64,000 nucleotides of DNA from Clostridiales bacterium (GTDB lineage Bacteria; Bacillota; Clostridia; Lachnospirales; Lachnospiraceae). The notes under the pieces are model-generated. The model searched no databases, was not told the origin of the DNA, and saw only the letters and a list, made by a program, of their open reading frames with translations. Shown here piece by piece: positions 42,557 to 50,405 of this stretch. Location: the NCBI GenBank assembly GCA_020859985.1, contig JAJBVD010000026.1, forward strand, positions 25,080 to 89,079. Direction: 5' to 3'. A program made the translations under genes and the position numbers. How positions within the stretch are numbered: position 1 is the stretch's first letter; each line of letters opens with the position of its first letter.

Positions 42557-42591
42557 ATGGACAATTTATAAAAGGAGCAGAGCGGGATAAG

Positions 42592-44058
42592 ATGGCGGGG
42601 ATTGGCGTTACTCTCAACAAAATATTTGAGAAAAACTCGATCTTTACAAGCGTAGTCGGATTCTTTTACAGCGCCGCGATCACGGCCGCGCCGATGTTCC
42701 TCGTAATCGCGGATATCCTGCTGATGGGACAGGTGCTGGGACTGTCAAAATCCGGGTATGCGGACAGAGAACTGTTTTCCTGTACGGTTCTGTATATTTT
42801 TATTTTCGCGCTGCTGACGGCATCGCCGTTCAACACGGTGCTGTCGCGTTATATGTCCGATGTGATCTATGAAGAACACTACGACGATATCCTGCCGTGC
42901 TTCTATGTAGGACTGATCCTGAACCTGCTGTTAGCGTGTGCGCTGGGGATTCCGTTTTGTGTACATGAATATCTCATCGGCGGAGTGAATCTGCTGTACG
43001 TGTTTGTCGGTTACTGCGGGTATGTTTCTTTGCTGCTGGTGTTTTATGCGATGCTTTATTTAAGCATCTGCAAGGATTACGCGAGGATCTCGCTTTTTTT
43101 CCTGACCGGCATGGTGGTATCGTTCGTGCTGTCCTGCTTTCTGGTAAAGGTGCTCTTCTGGGAAGTGACCTGGGCTATGCTGGTATCGCTGGTGGTCGGA
43201 TTTTTCCTGATCGCCTGTCTGGAGCTTGCGACTGTGAAGCAGTATTTTAAGACAAACAGCCGCCGATACCGGCGTGTGCTGGGATATTTTGGCACCTATT
43301 GGAAGCTGATGCTGACGAATTTCCTCTATACGCTGGGGCTCTACATTCATAATTTTGTGTTCTGGACGACCGATCTGCGGATCACGGTGGCGAACAGCTT
43401 TGTCTGCGCCGAATCCTATGATATGGCGACCTGCCTGGCGATGTTTACGAACCTTTCGGCGACGGTGATCTTTATCGCCCGCGTGGAGATGCATTTTCAC
43501 GGGCGATACCGCACGTATTCTGAAGCGGTGATCGGAGGCAGAGGAATGGATATTGACAGTGCCAAACGCCGGATGTTCCGGCAGATTTCGGTAGAATTGA
43601 TGAATCTGGTGCGGATCCAGTTTATCATTTCCGTGGTGATCTTTCTGGCCTGTATGATTTTTCTGCCGCAGCTCGGATTTTCCGGGATGGTGCTGCGGAT
43701 TTATCCGTGCCTGGCGGCGGGGTATTTTATCCTGTTTATCATGTACTCCGCGATCATCTTTTTGTATTACTTTAATGATAATACCGGAGCAGTGCTGACA
43801 GCGGCGGGATTCTGCCTGATGACGTTTGCCGGCAGTATTATAGCAACGGAGCTCTCGGAGTACTGGTATGGAATCGGCGTGGTCGCCGGAGCGCTCACAG
43901 GCTGGACGATCGCTTACGGCCGCCTGCGCTGGGTCGAGCGGCACATGGACGCGCATGTATTCTGCCGCGGCTCGATCATGAAAAAAGGAAAAGGAAAGCG
44001 GCCGTCGGGACTGGTCTATGACGCGAGAAGCGCCGCGGCGAAGGGGGAAACAACTTGA
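42592..44058 (+). CDS. pelG: PelG-type polysaccharide transporter
   Basis: 488 residues, about 12 membrane helices. It begins 'MAGIGVTLNKIFEKNSIFTSVVGFFYSAAITAAPMFLVIADILLMG', a near-diagnostic PelG start, and has 'LLTASPFNTVLSRYMSDVIYEEHYDDILPCFY' and 'FVCAESYDMATCLAMFTNLSATVIFIARVEMHFHGRYRTY'. PelG is thought to form the membrane complex with PelD and PelE that exports the polymer. A longer reading frame extends upstream through the palindromes and is rejected. Confidence 0.88.
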   Translation: MAGIGVTLNKIFEKNSIFTSVVGFFYSAAITAAPMFLVIADILLMGQVLGLSKSGYADRELFSCTVLYIFIFALLTASPFNTVLSRYMSDVIYEEHYDDILPCFYVGLILNLLLACALGIPFCVHEYLIGGVNLLYVFVGYCGYVSLLLVFYAMLYLSICKDYARISLFFLTGMVVSFVLSCFLVKVLFWEVTWAMLVSLVVGFFLIACLELATVKQYFKTNSRRYRRVLGYFGTYWKLMLTNFLYTLGLYIHNFVFWTTDLRITVANSFVCAESYDMATCLAMFTNLSATVIFIARVEMHFHGRYRTYSEAVIGGRGMDIDSAKRRMFRQISVELMNLVRIQFIISVVIFLACMIFLPQLGFSGMVLRIYPCLAAGYFILFIMYSAIIFLYYFNDNTGAVLTAAGFCLMTFAGSIIATELSEYWYGIGVVAGALTGWTIAYGRLRWVERHMDAHVFCRGSIMKKGKGKRPSGLVYDARSAAAKGETT

Positions 44059-44516
44059 ATGTGGTAATGGTTATGAAATGGGTCATTGGAATCGCGGGGC
44101 TTCTGTTTTTATTTCTTGCCTTTCGTGAGTACGCAAAGAAGAAGCTGACAGAGGCGGCGGGGCTGATCTGGGGACTGTTTGGTATTCTTCTGATCGTTCT
44201 GGCCATCTGGCCGGGGACGCTTGCCTGGTGCGCGGCTATCTCGCCCGCCGGACTTACGTTTCTGTTTGTGATCTTCCTGTTTCTGACATTGTTTCTGTTC
44301 TGGCAGAGTATGGCGGTCTCAAAGCTGATCCGAAAAAATCAGGAGCTGGCGATGCAGGTCTCTCTTCTGAATCAGGAAAACGAGCAGATTCTGACAGAAC
44401 TGAATATGATCCCGGCACGCCATCCGGATACGTCCCTGCGTGAGGAGACGGCAGCACTTTCCGCTTCACAGAAAGCGGCTGAATCAGGCGAGACTCAAAG
44501 CTGCCCGCTACTGTAA
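44055..44516 (+). CDS. DUF2304-like small membrane protein
   Basis: 153 residues starting with TTG that overlaps the pelG stop; AGGGGGA is 6-7 nt ahead. Three hydrophobic helices in the first 80 residues ('FREYAKKKLTEAAGLIWGLFGILLIVLA') are followed by a coiled-coil segment ('LIRKNQELAMQVSLLNQENEQILTELN') and a polar tail. The pattern fits DUF2304, whose members usually accompany GtrB/DPM1-like GT2 enzymes. Such a GT2 is found two genes downstream. Confidence 0.6.
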   Translation: MNVVMVMKWVIGIAGLLFLFLAFREYAKKKLTEAAGLIWGLFGILLIVLAIWPGTLAWCAAISPAGLTFLFVIFLFLTLFLFWQSMAVSKLIRKNQELAMQVSLLNQENEQILTELNMIPARHPDTSLREETAALSASQKAAESGETQSCPLL

Positions 44517-44539
44517 CTGTTCAGTACCCTCACAGTTAC
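44513..44539. repeat. Palindromic repeat, GTAACTGT family
   Basis: GTAACTGT - 11 nt - ACAGTTAC; contains the stop codon of the DUF2304-like gene. Confidence 0.8.
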
Positions 44540-44588
44540 AATGCGTACAGCGGCTTCACTGCGGAAACCGGCAGGAAAGGAAATGAGG

Positions 44589-45839
44589 ATGGCACAGAAG
44601 GAACCAAGAACACAGAAGGACCGAAAAAAGCGCAAAAAACGGATTTTATTCGTGATCAATACGATGGGAAGCGCGGGGGCGGAGCATGCGCTGCTTGCCC
44701 TGCTGCACAGTCTGGACTGTGAAAAGTATGACATTTCCCTGTACGTGCTCCTGGGGCAGGGGCAGCTGATGGGACATATCCCGGAGGGGATACGGCTTCT
44801 GAACCACGACTATACGGAGCTTCCGGTGCTCTCGCAGGAAGGGAGGCGCGCGCTGCGGCGCACGGTTCTGCGTGATGCGCTCACGGATGGGACACTGTGG
44901 AAACGGCTGCCATATCTGATGCACAACTTAAAGGAAATGCTGCATCATCACAGGATTTTGCCGGAAAAGCTTCTCTGGCGGCTGGTCGCGGACGGCTCCG
45001 CGCGGACGCAGGGGAGATATGATCTTGCGGTGGCTTTTCTGGAGGGCGGTGCGACCTACTATGTTGCGGATTATGTAAATGCCGCGAAAAAGGCCGCTTT
45101 TGTACATATTGATTACGGCAGGGCGGGGTACACCAGAGATCTGGATCTGGACTGCTATCTGTCCTATGATCGTGTGTTTACGGTGTCCGATGAGGTAAAG
45201 GATGCCTTTCTGAAGGTCTATCCGGAATGTACGGGATATACAGCGGTATTTCACAATATTCTGGATGTTCATGAGATCCATCAGCTGGCCCGTGTGCCGG
45301 GAGGGTTTACGGATTCCTTTGACGGAATGCGGATCCTGACTGTCGGGAGGCTGACAGAGCAAAAAGCGTATGACATTGCCGTTGAAGCGCTTTTCATACT
45401 GAAGCAGCGGGGACGAAATGTCCGCTGGTATGTGCTGGGCGAGGGCGACCGCAGGAAAGCGCTGGAGCATCTGATTGCCGCGCGCGGCATGAAGAAGGAA
45501 TTTGTTCTGATCGGCCAGGTGGAGAACCCTTATCCGTATTACGCGCGGACGGATCTGTATGTTCACGCAACCCGTTTTGAGGGAAAAAGCATTGCCATCG
45601 AGGAAGCACAGACACTGGGCTGTGCGATTCTGGCATCGGACTGCAGCGGCAACCGTGAGCAGATCTGCGATGGCGTGGACGGAAAGCTTTGTGCGTTAAG
45701 TGCTGAAGGGATTGCCGACGGGATCGAGTGGATGCTGGATCATCCCGCGGAACGGCAGCGTTTTAAAAAGGCCGCGGCTGCGAAGCAAAATTTTGATCTG
45801 GATGAGATCCAACAGCTGCTGGAGCTGCTGGAAGGATAG
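44589..45839 (+). CDS. GT4 family glycosyltransferase
   Basis: 416 residues from ATG 44589, chosen for its distance to AGGAAAGG. A basic start (QKDRKKRKKRILFVINTMGSAGAEHALLALL) precedes the Rossmann fold. The donor-binding part is typical GT4: 'RILTVGRLTEQKAYDIAVEAL', 'YPYYARTDLYVHATRFEGKSIAIEEAQTLGCAILASDCSGNREQI'. It transfers an activated sugar to a growing glycan in the cytosol; donor and acceptor are unknown. It lies in the same direction as the Pel-like genes, separated from them by a palindromic repeat. Confidence 0.85.
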   Translation: MAQKEPRTQKDRKKRKKRILFVINTMGSAGAEHALLALLHSLDCEKYDISLYVLLGQGQLMGHIPEGIRLLNHDYTELPVLSQEGRRALRRTVLRDALTDGTLWKRLPYLMHNLKEMLHHHRILPEKLLWRLVADGSARTQGRYDLAVAFLEGGATYYVADYVNAAKKAAFVHIDYGRAGYTRDLDLDCYLSYDRVFTVSDEVKDAFLKVYPECTGYTAVFHNILDVHEIHQLARVPGGFTDSFDGMRILTVGRLTEQKAYDIAVEALFILKQRGRNVRWYVLGEGDRRKALEHLIAARGMKKEFVLIGQVENPYPYYARTDLYVHATRFEGKSIAIEEAQTLGCAILASDCSGNREQICDGVDGKLCALSAEGIADGIEWMLDHPAERQRFKKAAAAKQNFDLDEIQQLLELLEG

Positions 45840-45873
45840 TAACTGTTCAGGACAGTACTTCGCACTTGCGAAG
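45839..45873. repeat. Palindromic repeat, GTAACTGT family variant
   Basis: GTAACTGTTCAG then CTTCGCA-2 nt-TGCGAAG. It begins at the last base of the upstream stop codon. Related to the variant at 36337. Confidence 0.55.
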
Positions 45874-45976
45874 GATAAAAACAGGGCCTGCGTTTTCTGA
45901 TCAAACAGGAAAGGACATGAGAAGCGGCAGAAGGATCAAAGAACAGCAGAACACAGAAGTGATTTGGAGAAGAAAG

Positions 45977-46738
45977 ATGGGGGAAACAACGCAAAAGGAA
46001 CTGCTGATCATTATACCGGCATACAATGAAGAGAAGAACATTCCGGCTGTACTGGATGCATTGGAGCAGCCCGGGATCCGTGAGATCGCGGATGTGCTGG
46101 TCATGAACGACGCCTCCTCGGATAATACGAACTGGATCGTGAAGGCGCACGGACATAAGCTGGTGACGCATGTGTTCAATCTCGGATACGGGAGTGCGCT
46201 GCAGCTCGGCTATAAGTATGCGATCCGGAGAAATTACCGGTACGTGATCCAGATGGATGCGGACGGACAGCATGATGTCTGCAATATCCCGCGGATCTAT
46301 GAGGAGCTGAAAAAGCCGGACGAAAATGGCCGCTGTCCGGATATCGTTCTGGCGTCGCGCTTCCTTGAGGGGAGCGGTCAGTATCCGATCTCCGGGGTGA
46401 GACGGTTTGCGTATGCGTTTTACCGGCTGCTTGTCAGGCTCGGCACCGGACGGACCATCAGCGACCCTACGACGGGCCTGCAGGGACTGAGCCGCGACGC
46501 GTTTCTTTATTATTCCAAATATAATCATTTTGACGACCGCTATCCGGATGCGAATATGATCATGCAGATGCTTCTGCTGGGGTTTCAGATCAGGGAAATA
46601 CCGGCTGTGATGCACAGCCGCATATCGGGAAAAAGCATGCATTCCGGAGTCAAGCCGATCTTTTATATGTTTCGGATGGTGTTTTCCATCACAGCGGTGC
46701 TGGTGCGGGTAAAGGTACTCAGGCTGGATACGAGATGA
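45977..46738 (+). CDS. GT2 family glycosyltransferase, DPM1/GtrB-like
   Basis: 253 residues from ATG 45977 after GGAGAAG. It has the GT2 A-fold ('IIIPAYNEEKNIPAVLDALE', 'VLVMNDASSDNT', 'NLGYGSALQLGYKYA') and the metal-binding 'QMDADGQHD'. The length and motifs fit polyprenyl-phosphate sugar transferases, which make lipid-linked donors. No C-terminal membrane helices. A DUF2304 protein two genes upstream is the common partner of this class. Confidence 0.85.
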   Translation: MGETTQKELLIIIPAYNEEKNIPAVLDALEQPGIREIADVLVMNDASSDNTNWIVKAHGHKLVTHVFNLGYGSALQLGYKYAIRRNYRYVIQMDADGQHDVCNIPRIYEELKKPDENGRCPDIVLASRFLEGSGQYPISGVRRFAYAFYRLLVRLGTGRTISDPTTGLQGLSRDAFLYYSKYNHFDDRYPDANMIMQMLLLGFQIREIPAVMHSRISGKSMHSGVKPIFYMFRMVFSITAVLVRVKVLRLDTR

Positions 46739-46817
46739 GGCTTCAGGCTGGAAGACGGAATGTGGTGCGTCTGCTCATAAAAAAGCTGGAGGCTGCTGCG
46801 GCAGGGGAGTGAGAGGT

Positions 46818-48227
46818 ATGTTTCATCAAAAGAAGGCAAAATTTAAAGGCGCATACCTGGCGGAATCCGCAGCGGAGGTGCCGAATCCGGGACGCGGCTG
46901 GTATCAGGTCTACAGCTTTGATGTGCGGGAGGCCATCAATGAGGAGGAGCTGAAATGGTGTCTGGATGTGCAGGAGCATCTGGCGCTTGTCACGCTGGAT
47001 ATCGGCTGCTGCCGGGACCGGGATCTGTCGGATGAGGAGCTTCTCAATATCCGGCGGATCTTTGATTTCTTTGCTTCACACGGGAAACAGATGATCGTCC
47101 GCACGGTGTATGACCGGGAAGGGAAAGGACCGGAACGGGAGCCGGAGACATTCGCTCTGGTGCTGCAGCATATCCGTCGGTTGGGGCCGCTTTTTGCAAA
47201 ATATGCCCCATACATACTCACTCTTCAGGGGCTGCTGGTCGGAAGTTGGGGGGAAATGCACGATTCGCGCTATTTATCTGATGAAAAGCTTTGCAAGCTG
47301 ACAAAAACCATGTGGGAGGCGACGGGCGGCACCTGTTGCCTTTCCGTTCGAAGACCGGTGCAGCGCCGCATCCTGTGCGCCTCGCCGGACGGCGCAAAAT
47401 GGAGAATCGGACTTTTTGACGACGGACTCTTTGGCTCCGCTTCGCATCTCGGTACTTTCGCTGAAGGAGAATATGGCGCTAAAAATGCCGTAGATGGGCA
47501 GGGGCGCCTGATCGACAGCCAGCCCTGGCCGGCTTACGAAGAACTGGATTATCTGGACCGTGAGTGCGTAAGGGTGCCGAATGGAGGGGAGGCGCCCGGC
47601 AGTGAGCTTTCTCAGAAGGAAATACTGGATACGATGCGCCGTATGCATCTGACCTATTTAAACCGTATCTATGCAGAGAACGTGATTTCCGGCTGGAAAC
47701 GGGCGAACTATTCCGGTGATGACGCGGTATATCAGGGCTGCAGCCTTTACGACTATATTGGCCTGCATCTGGGGTACCGCTTTGTGATAGAAGGCGTTTC
47801 GGCGGTTCCCGATCGCGGCGCTCCGGTGCAGGATGAGAAGACTTTTTCACCGTTCGGGAAATGGAGGCGCAGAAGTGAAACGCTTACGTTGACATTGACG
47901 ATTCGCGGGCGAAACGTTGGTTTCGGCAACCTGTACCGTCCCGCTCATCTGACATTGATCGCGAGAGGCTCTGACGGCAGTGAAGTGCGGAAGCGTCTGG
48001 GAATAGATCCGCGGGAGTGGGATGCGGGAAAAGAGTTTCGTATTGTGGCGGAATGGTCCGGGATACCTGTTGCCGGCGCAGATGAAACGCCCTGGCGTGA
48101 GGAGCTGTTCCTGCGGCTGAAGCAGGAGGATGGGGAAACCATCTGGTTTGCGAACCGGAGCGCGAAGAATCTGCTGCCGATCGGTACGGTGCTGGGGTGG
48201 AGACCACAGGAGGATCCGGCATCCTGA
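46818..48227 (+). CDS. DUF4874/DUF4832 protein without signal peptide
   Basis: 469 residues. The N-terminal half shows the DUF4874 pattern ('VPNPGRGWYQVYSFD', 'LVTLDIGCCRDRDLSDEELLNIRRIFDFF', 'MIVRTVYDREG', 'LLVGSWGEMHDSRYLS'); the second half is DUF4832-like ('KWRIGLFDDGLFGSASHLGTFAE', 'YIGLHLGYRFVIEGVS'). The fold resembles a TIM-barrel glycoside hydrolase with a beta-sandwich, but no function is established. It has no signal or membrane segment, unlike its paralogue, which is encoded convergently two bases downstream. Acidic residues after 'GSWGEM' and in 'LFDDGLFG' are candidate active-site residues (inference). Confidence 0.75.
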   Translation: MFHQKKAKFKGAYLAESAAEVPNPGRGWYQVYSFDVREAINEEELKWCLDVQEHLALVTLDIGCCRDRDLSDEELLNIRRIFDFFASHGKQMIVRTVYDREGKGPEREPETFALVLQHIRRLGPLFAKYAPYILTLQGLLVGSWGEMHDSRYLSDEKLCKLTKTMWEATGGTCCLSVRRPVQRRILCASPDGAKWRIGLFDDGLFGSASHLGTFAEGEYGAKNAVDGQGRLIDSQPWPAYEELDYLDRECVRVPNGGEAPGSELSQKEILDTMRRMHLTYLNRIYAENVISGWKRANYSGDDAVYQGCSLYDYIGLHLGYRFVIEGVSAVPDRGAPVQDEKTFSPFGKWRRRSETLTLTLTIRGRNVGFGNLYRPAHLTLIARGSDGSEVRKRLGIDPREWDAGKEFRIVAEWSGIPVAGADETPWREELFLRLKQEDGETIWFANRSAKNLLPIGTVLGWRPQEDPAS

Positions 48228-48229
48228 TA

Positions 48230-49771
48230 TTATGCCTCTGTGTTTGATGCGGAGTCGTACTCCCCGATCGTCAGCGTACCGAGAGGATATCCATATTCTG
48301 TCTCTTCGGGGCTGCTCGCGAGCGCGATCTCCTCTCCGGTGACCGCGTCCGTCAGCGTCAGATACGCGGCGTAGGTGCCTTCCGGCAGATCACGGACAGG
48401 GATGCTGATCGTACCGTCTGTGCTTTCTCCGGAGCTCAGGGAACGCAGGTTAAGGTCGGCGGTATAAGAATAGGAAATCTCTTCTGTTTCGCCGCCGGAT
48501 GCCGCAGCGGAAGGGCTGGCCGTATTGCCGTCCGGAGTCGGGGAATCCGATACAGACGAGTCCTCCCGCCGCAGCGTGACCACTGCGTCAAAGGCGCGTG
48601 TACTCGAAGCGAAGCCAACATTCCGGATCGTAAAGGAAAAAATGGCCTCCTCATCAAACCAGGTGTCAAATTCCAGACCGGAACCGTTCAGAATATAGCG
48701 ATAGCCGAGATGGGCGCCGATGTAGTCATAGCCGCTGCAGCCGTCAAAGACATCGTCTCCTTCGTAGGTGATTTCCTTCCAGGCATCCAGCACGCTCGTG
48801 TCATAGCCAATGTTCAGATAGGAGATATGCATCTCGGAGAGTGTGTCAATGGCAGCGTCAAGGTCGCCGAGAGTATAGTCGTAGACGACCTCGCCGCCAT
48901 TCGGAACATAGCGGCAGAGATCATCCTGAAAAGCAAGCTCTTCTGCGCGTGTACCTTTATCAGAGGGAAGCTCAGATCCCTCCCGGGATGCATCGCCATA
49001 GGTGCCCAGATCGGTCTCCGAGCCTAAAATGCCGTCATTGTAAAGGCCAAGGCGCGAGAGCAGGGAACCGTCAAATGCCGGAAAAGCTTCCGGCAGAGAG
49101 GTAAGGTTTGTGACAGTACGCCACTGAGCGGGTGTACGTACTGCGAGATAGATCGAAGGATCGGTCAGCCCGGCAAGTGTTGTGATGAGTGTTGTCATAT
49201 CCTCATCCCCGAGATAAGCGGAATTGTTCATCTCGCCATAGCTGCCGACAAACGCGCCCTGCAGGATATGGATCGAGTCCGCATAGCGGTTGACAACCTC
49301 CGCGGCCTGTTCCATATGCGCCAGCACCTGTTCGAGTGAGGAAGGCTCAGCGGCGAACCCGTTGCCGTCCCAGTCATAGAGAAAGCGCAGGATGATCTGT
49401 GTGCCGCTGTCTGCCCAGGCGGACAGGATGGTATCGATCTGTCCGAGTGCATTTTCGGAGAGCGCGGTATTTGCGTAGCCCTGCAGGTTGATCTCAACCA
49501 GGGCAAGTGTGAGGCCTTCGTTGTCCTCGATGTGCTTTGCGAGGGTGTCTTCAAGGGAAGCGTTTTCTTCGTTCAGATAATAGCCGTGCATATAATAAAA
49601 CCCGCGGTAAGGATTGCTGATGGCAGTGTCGGTCTCCGCGAAGGCTTCAGAAGCAAAGGAGACGGGTAGATACCGCTGCCGGTAAACATAAAGGCAGACG
49701 GCCGCTGCCGCTGCCAGAATGAGGACGGCCAGTAAAAGGACCATAAAAATTCGTTTTGAACGTTTTTTCAT
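48230..49771 (-). CDS. DUF4874/DUF4832 protein, membrane-anchored
   Basis: 513 residues from ATG 49771 (AAGGAG nine bases before it). A basic N-terminus and one membrane helix (about 9-30) place the rest outside the cell. It follows the same order as its convergent neighbour: 'ISNPYRGFYYMHGYYLNEE', 'LVEINLQGYANTALSENALGQIDTIL', 'IILRFLYDWDGNG', 'GAFVGSYGEMNNSAYL', 'SRLGLYNDGILGSETDLGTYGDA', 'YIGAHLGYRYILNGSGL'. A C-terminal beta domain of about 130 residues contains a Ser/Pro-rich insert. Probably acts on the exported polysaccharide; activity unknown. Confidence 0.78.
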   Translation of the reverse strand: MKKRSKRIFMVLLLAVLILAAAAAVCLYVYRQRYLPVSFASEAFAETDTAISNPYRGFYYMHGYYLNEENASLEDTLAKHIEDNEGLTLALVEINLQGYANTALSENALGQIDTILSAWADSGTQIILRFLYDWDGNGFAAEPSSLEQVLAHMEQAAEVVNRYADSIHILQGAFVGSYGEMNNSAYLGDEDMTTLITTLAGLTDPSIYLAVRTPAQWRTVTNLTSLPEAFPAFDGSLLSRLGLYNDGILGSETDLGTYGDASREGSELPSDKGTRAEELAFQDDLCRYVPNGGEVVYDYTLGDLDAAIDTLSEMHISYLNIGYDTSVLDAWKEITYEGDDVFDGCSGYDYIGAHLGYRYILNGSGLEFDTWFDEEAIFSFTIRNVGFASSTRAFDAVVTLRREDSSVSDSPTPDGNTASPSAAASGGETEEISYSYTADLNLRSLSSGESTDGTISIPVRDLPEGTYAAYLTLTDAVTGEEIALASSPEETEYGYPLGTLTIGEYDSASNTEA

Positions 49772-49875
49772 AAGAGCTGCTCCTTGCTGAACACGGAAAT
49801 ACACCTGTCCGGAGCTCACTTTTGGGAATAATTTTGTAAAAGCGAACGGACGGATCTCTGTGTGATAAAATGATA

Positions 49876-49902
49876 GTAGCTGTTCGGTATCTTCACAGTT
49901 AC
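49876..49902. repeat. Palindromic repeat, GTAACTGT family
   Basis: GTAGCTGT - 11 nt - ACAGTTAC in the gap between the two divergent genes. Confidence 0.75.
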
Positions 49903-49935
49903 AAATCATAACATAAAAAAGGCGCCGGGGGAAGA

Positions 49936-49972
49936 TATAGTAAACGACCAAAATAATTTGTCATTTACTATA
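49936..49972. repeat. 37-bp palindrome related to the MITE-like element
   Basis: TATAGTAAACGACCAAA, then a near-complementary arm ending TCATTTACTATA. Same length and ends as the palindrome at 30676. Confidence 0.65.
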
Positions 49973-50009
49973 ATATTTCCCTGTACCACAGATAGCAAAG
50001 GATAGAAGA

Positions 50010-50315
50010 ATGCGGGAAAATGGAAAAAATGATGCAGACAAGGCTTTGAATGCCGCGAAAAACAATCGCTACCAGCTGCGCCATGCCGCCGGTGTCTACT
50101 GGCTGCTCGATATGGAACAGCCCGGCGTGCCCTATGTAAAGCCGGTGCCGATGAACGGGATGGGAGCGGACATCTGGCGGATGCACGGGCAGGGGCTGTC
50201 TGCAAAAGAGATCGCGGGAAAGCTCAGTGCGGCCTGTGAAGTCTCCGAGAGCCAGGCGGAGACGGATGTGCGCGCGTTTCTGGAGGAACTGAAAGCGCAG
50301 GGAATACGGATGTGA
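50010..50315 (+). CDS. PqqD-like small protein
   Basis: 101 residues. The core 'YQLRHAAGVYWLLDMEQPGVPYVKPVPMNGMGADIWRMHGQGLSAKEIAGKL...ETDVRAFLEELKAQGI' has the PqqD winged-helix pattern: a beta hairpin, 'LNGVGAxIWxLL', then 'DVxxFLxxLxxxGL'. PqqD proteins present peptides to radical SAM enzymes, but relatives also occur in polysaccharide loci with a PF14907 nucleotidyltransferase, and such a domain is encoded two genes downstream. There is no radical SAM gene in the window. AAAGGATAG precedes the ATG. Confidence 0.7.
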   Translation: MRENGKNDADKALNAAKNNRYQLRHAAGVYWLLDMEQPGVPYVKPVPMNGMGADIWRMHGQGLSAKEIAGKLSAACEVSESQAETDVRAFLEELKAQGIRM

Positions 50316-50405
50316 GGCTGCCGCGGGAAACGAGAAGCATGCGGTCATTGTGCGGAAAACTGACAGGAGATCGCCGCGCAGAAAGAAAGGATGTCTTAGA
50401 GAATC

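Noticed and set aside
43060..43956. Minus-strand frame of about 300 codons
   Set aside because: It is opposite pelG; the His/Gln/Arg-rich translation is typical of a mirror frame of a membrane protein.
46818..49771. DUF4832 pair as one gene split by inversion
   Set aside because: Each protein has both halves of the family and its own start and ribosome binding site; they are paralogues.
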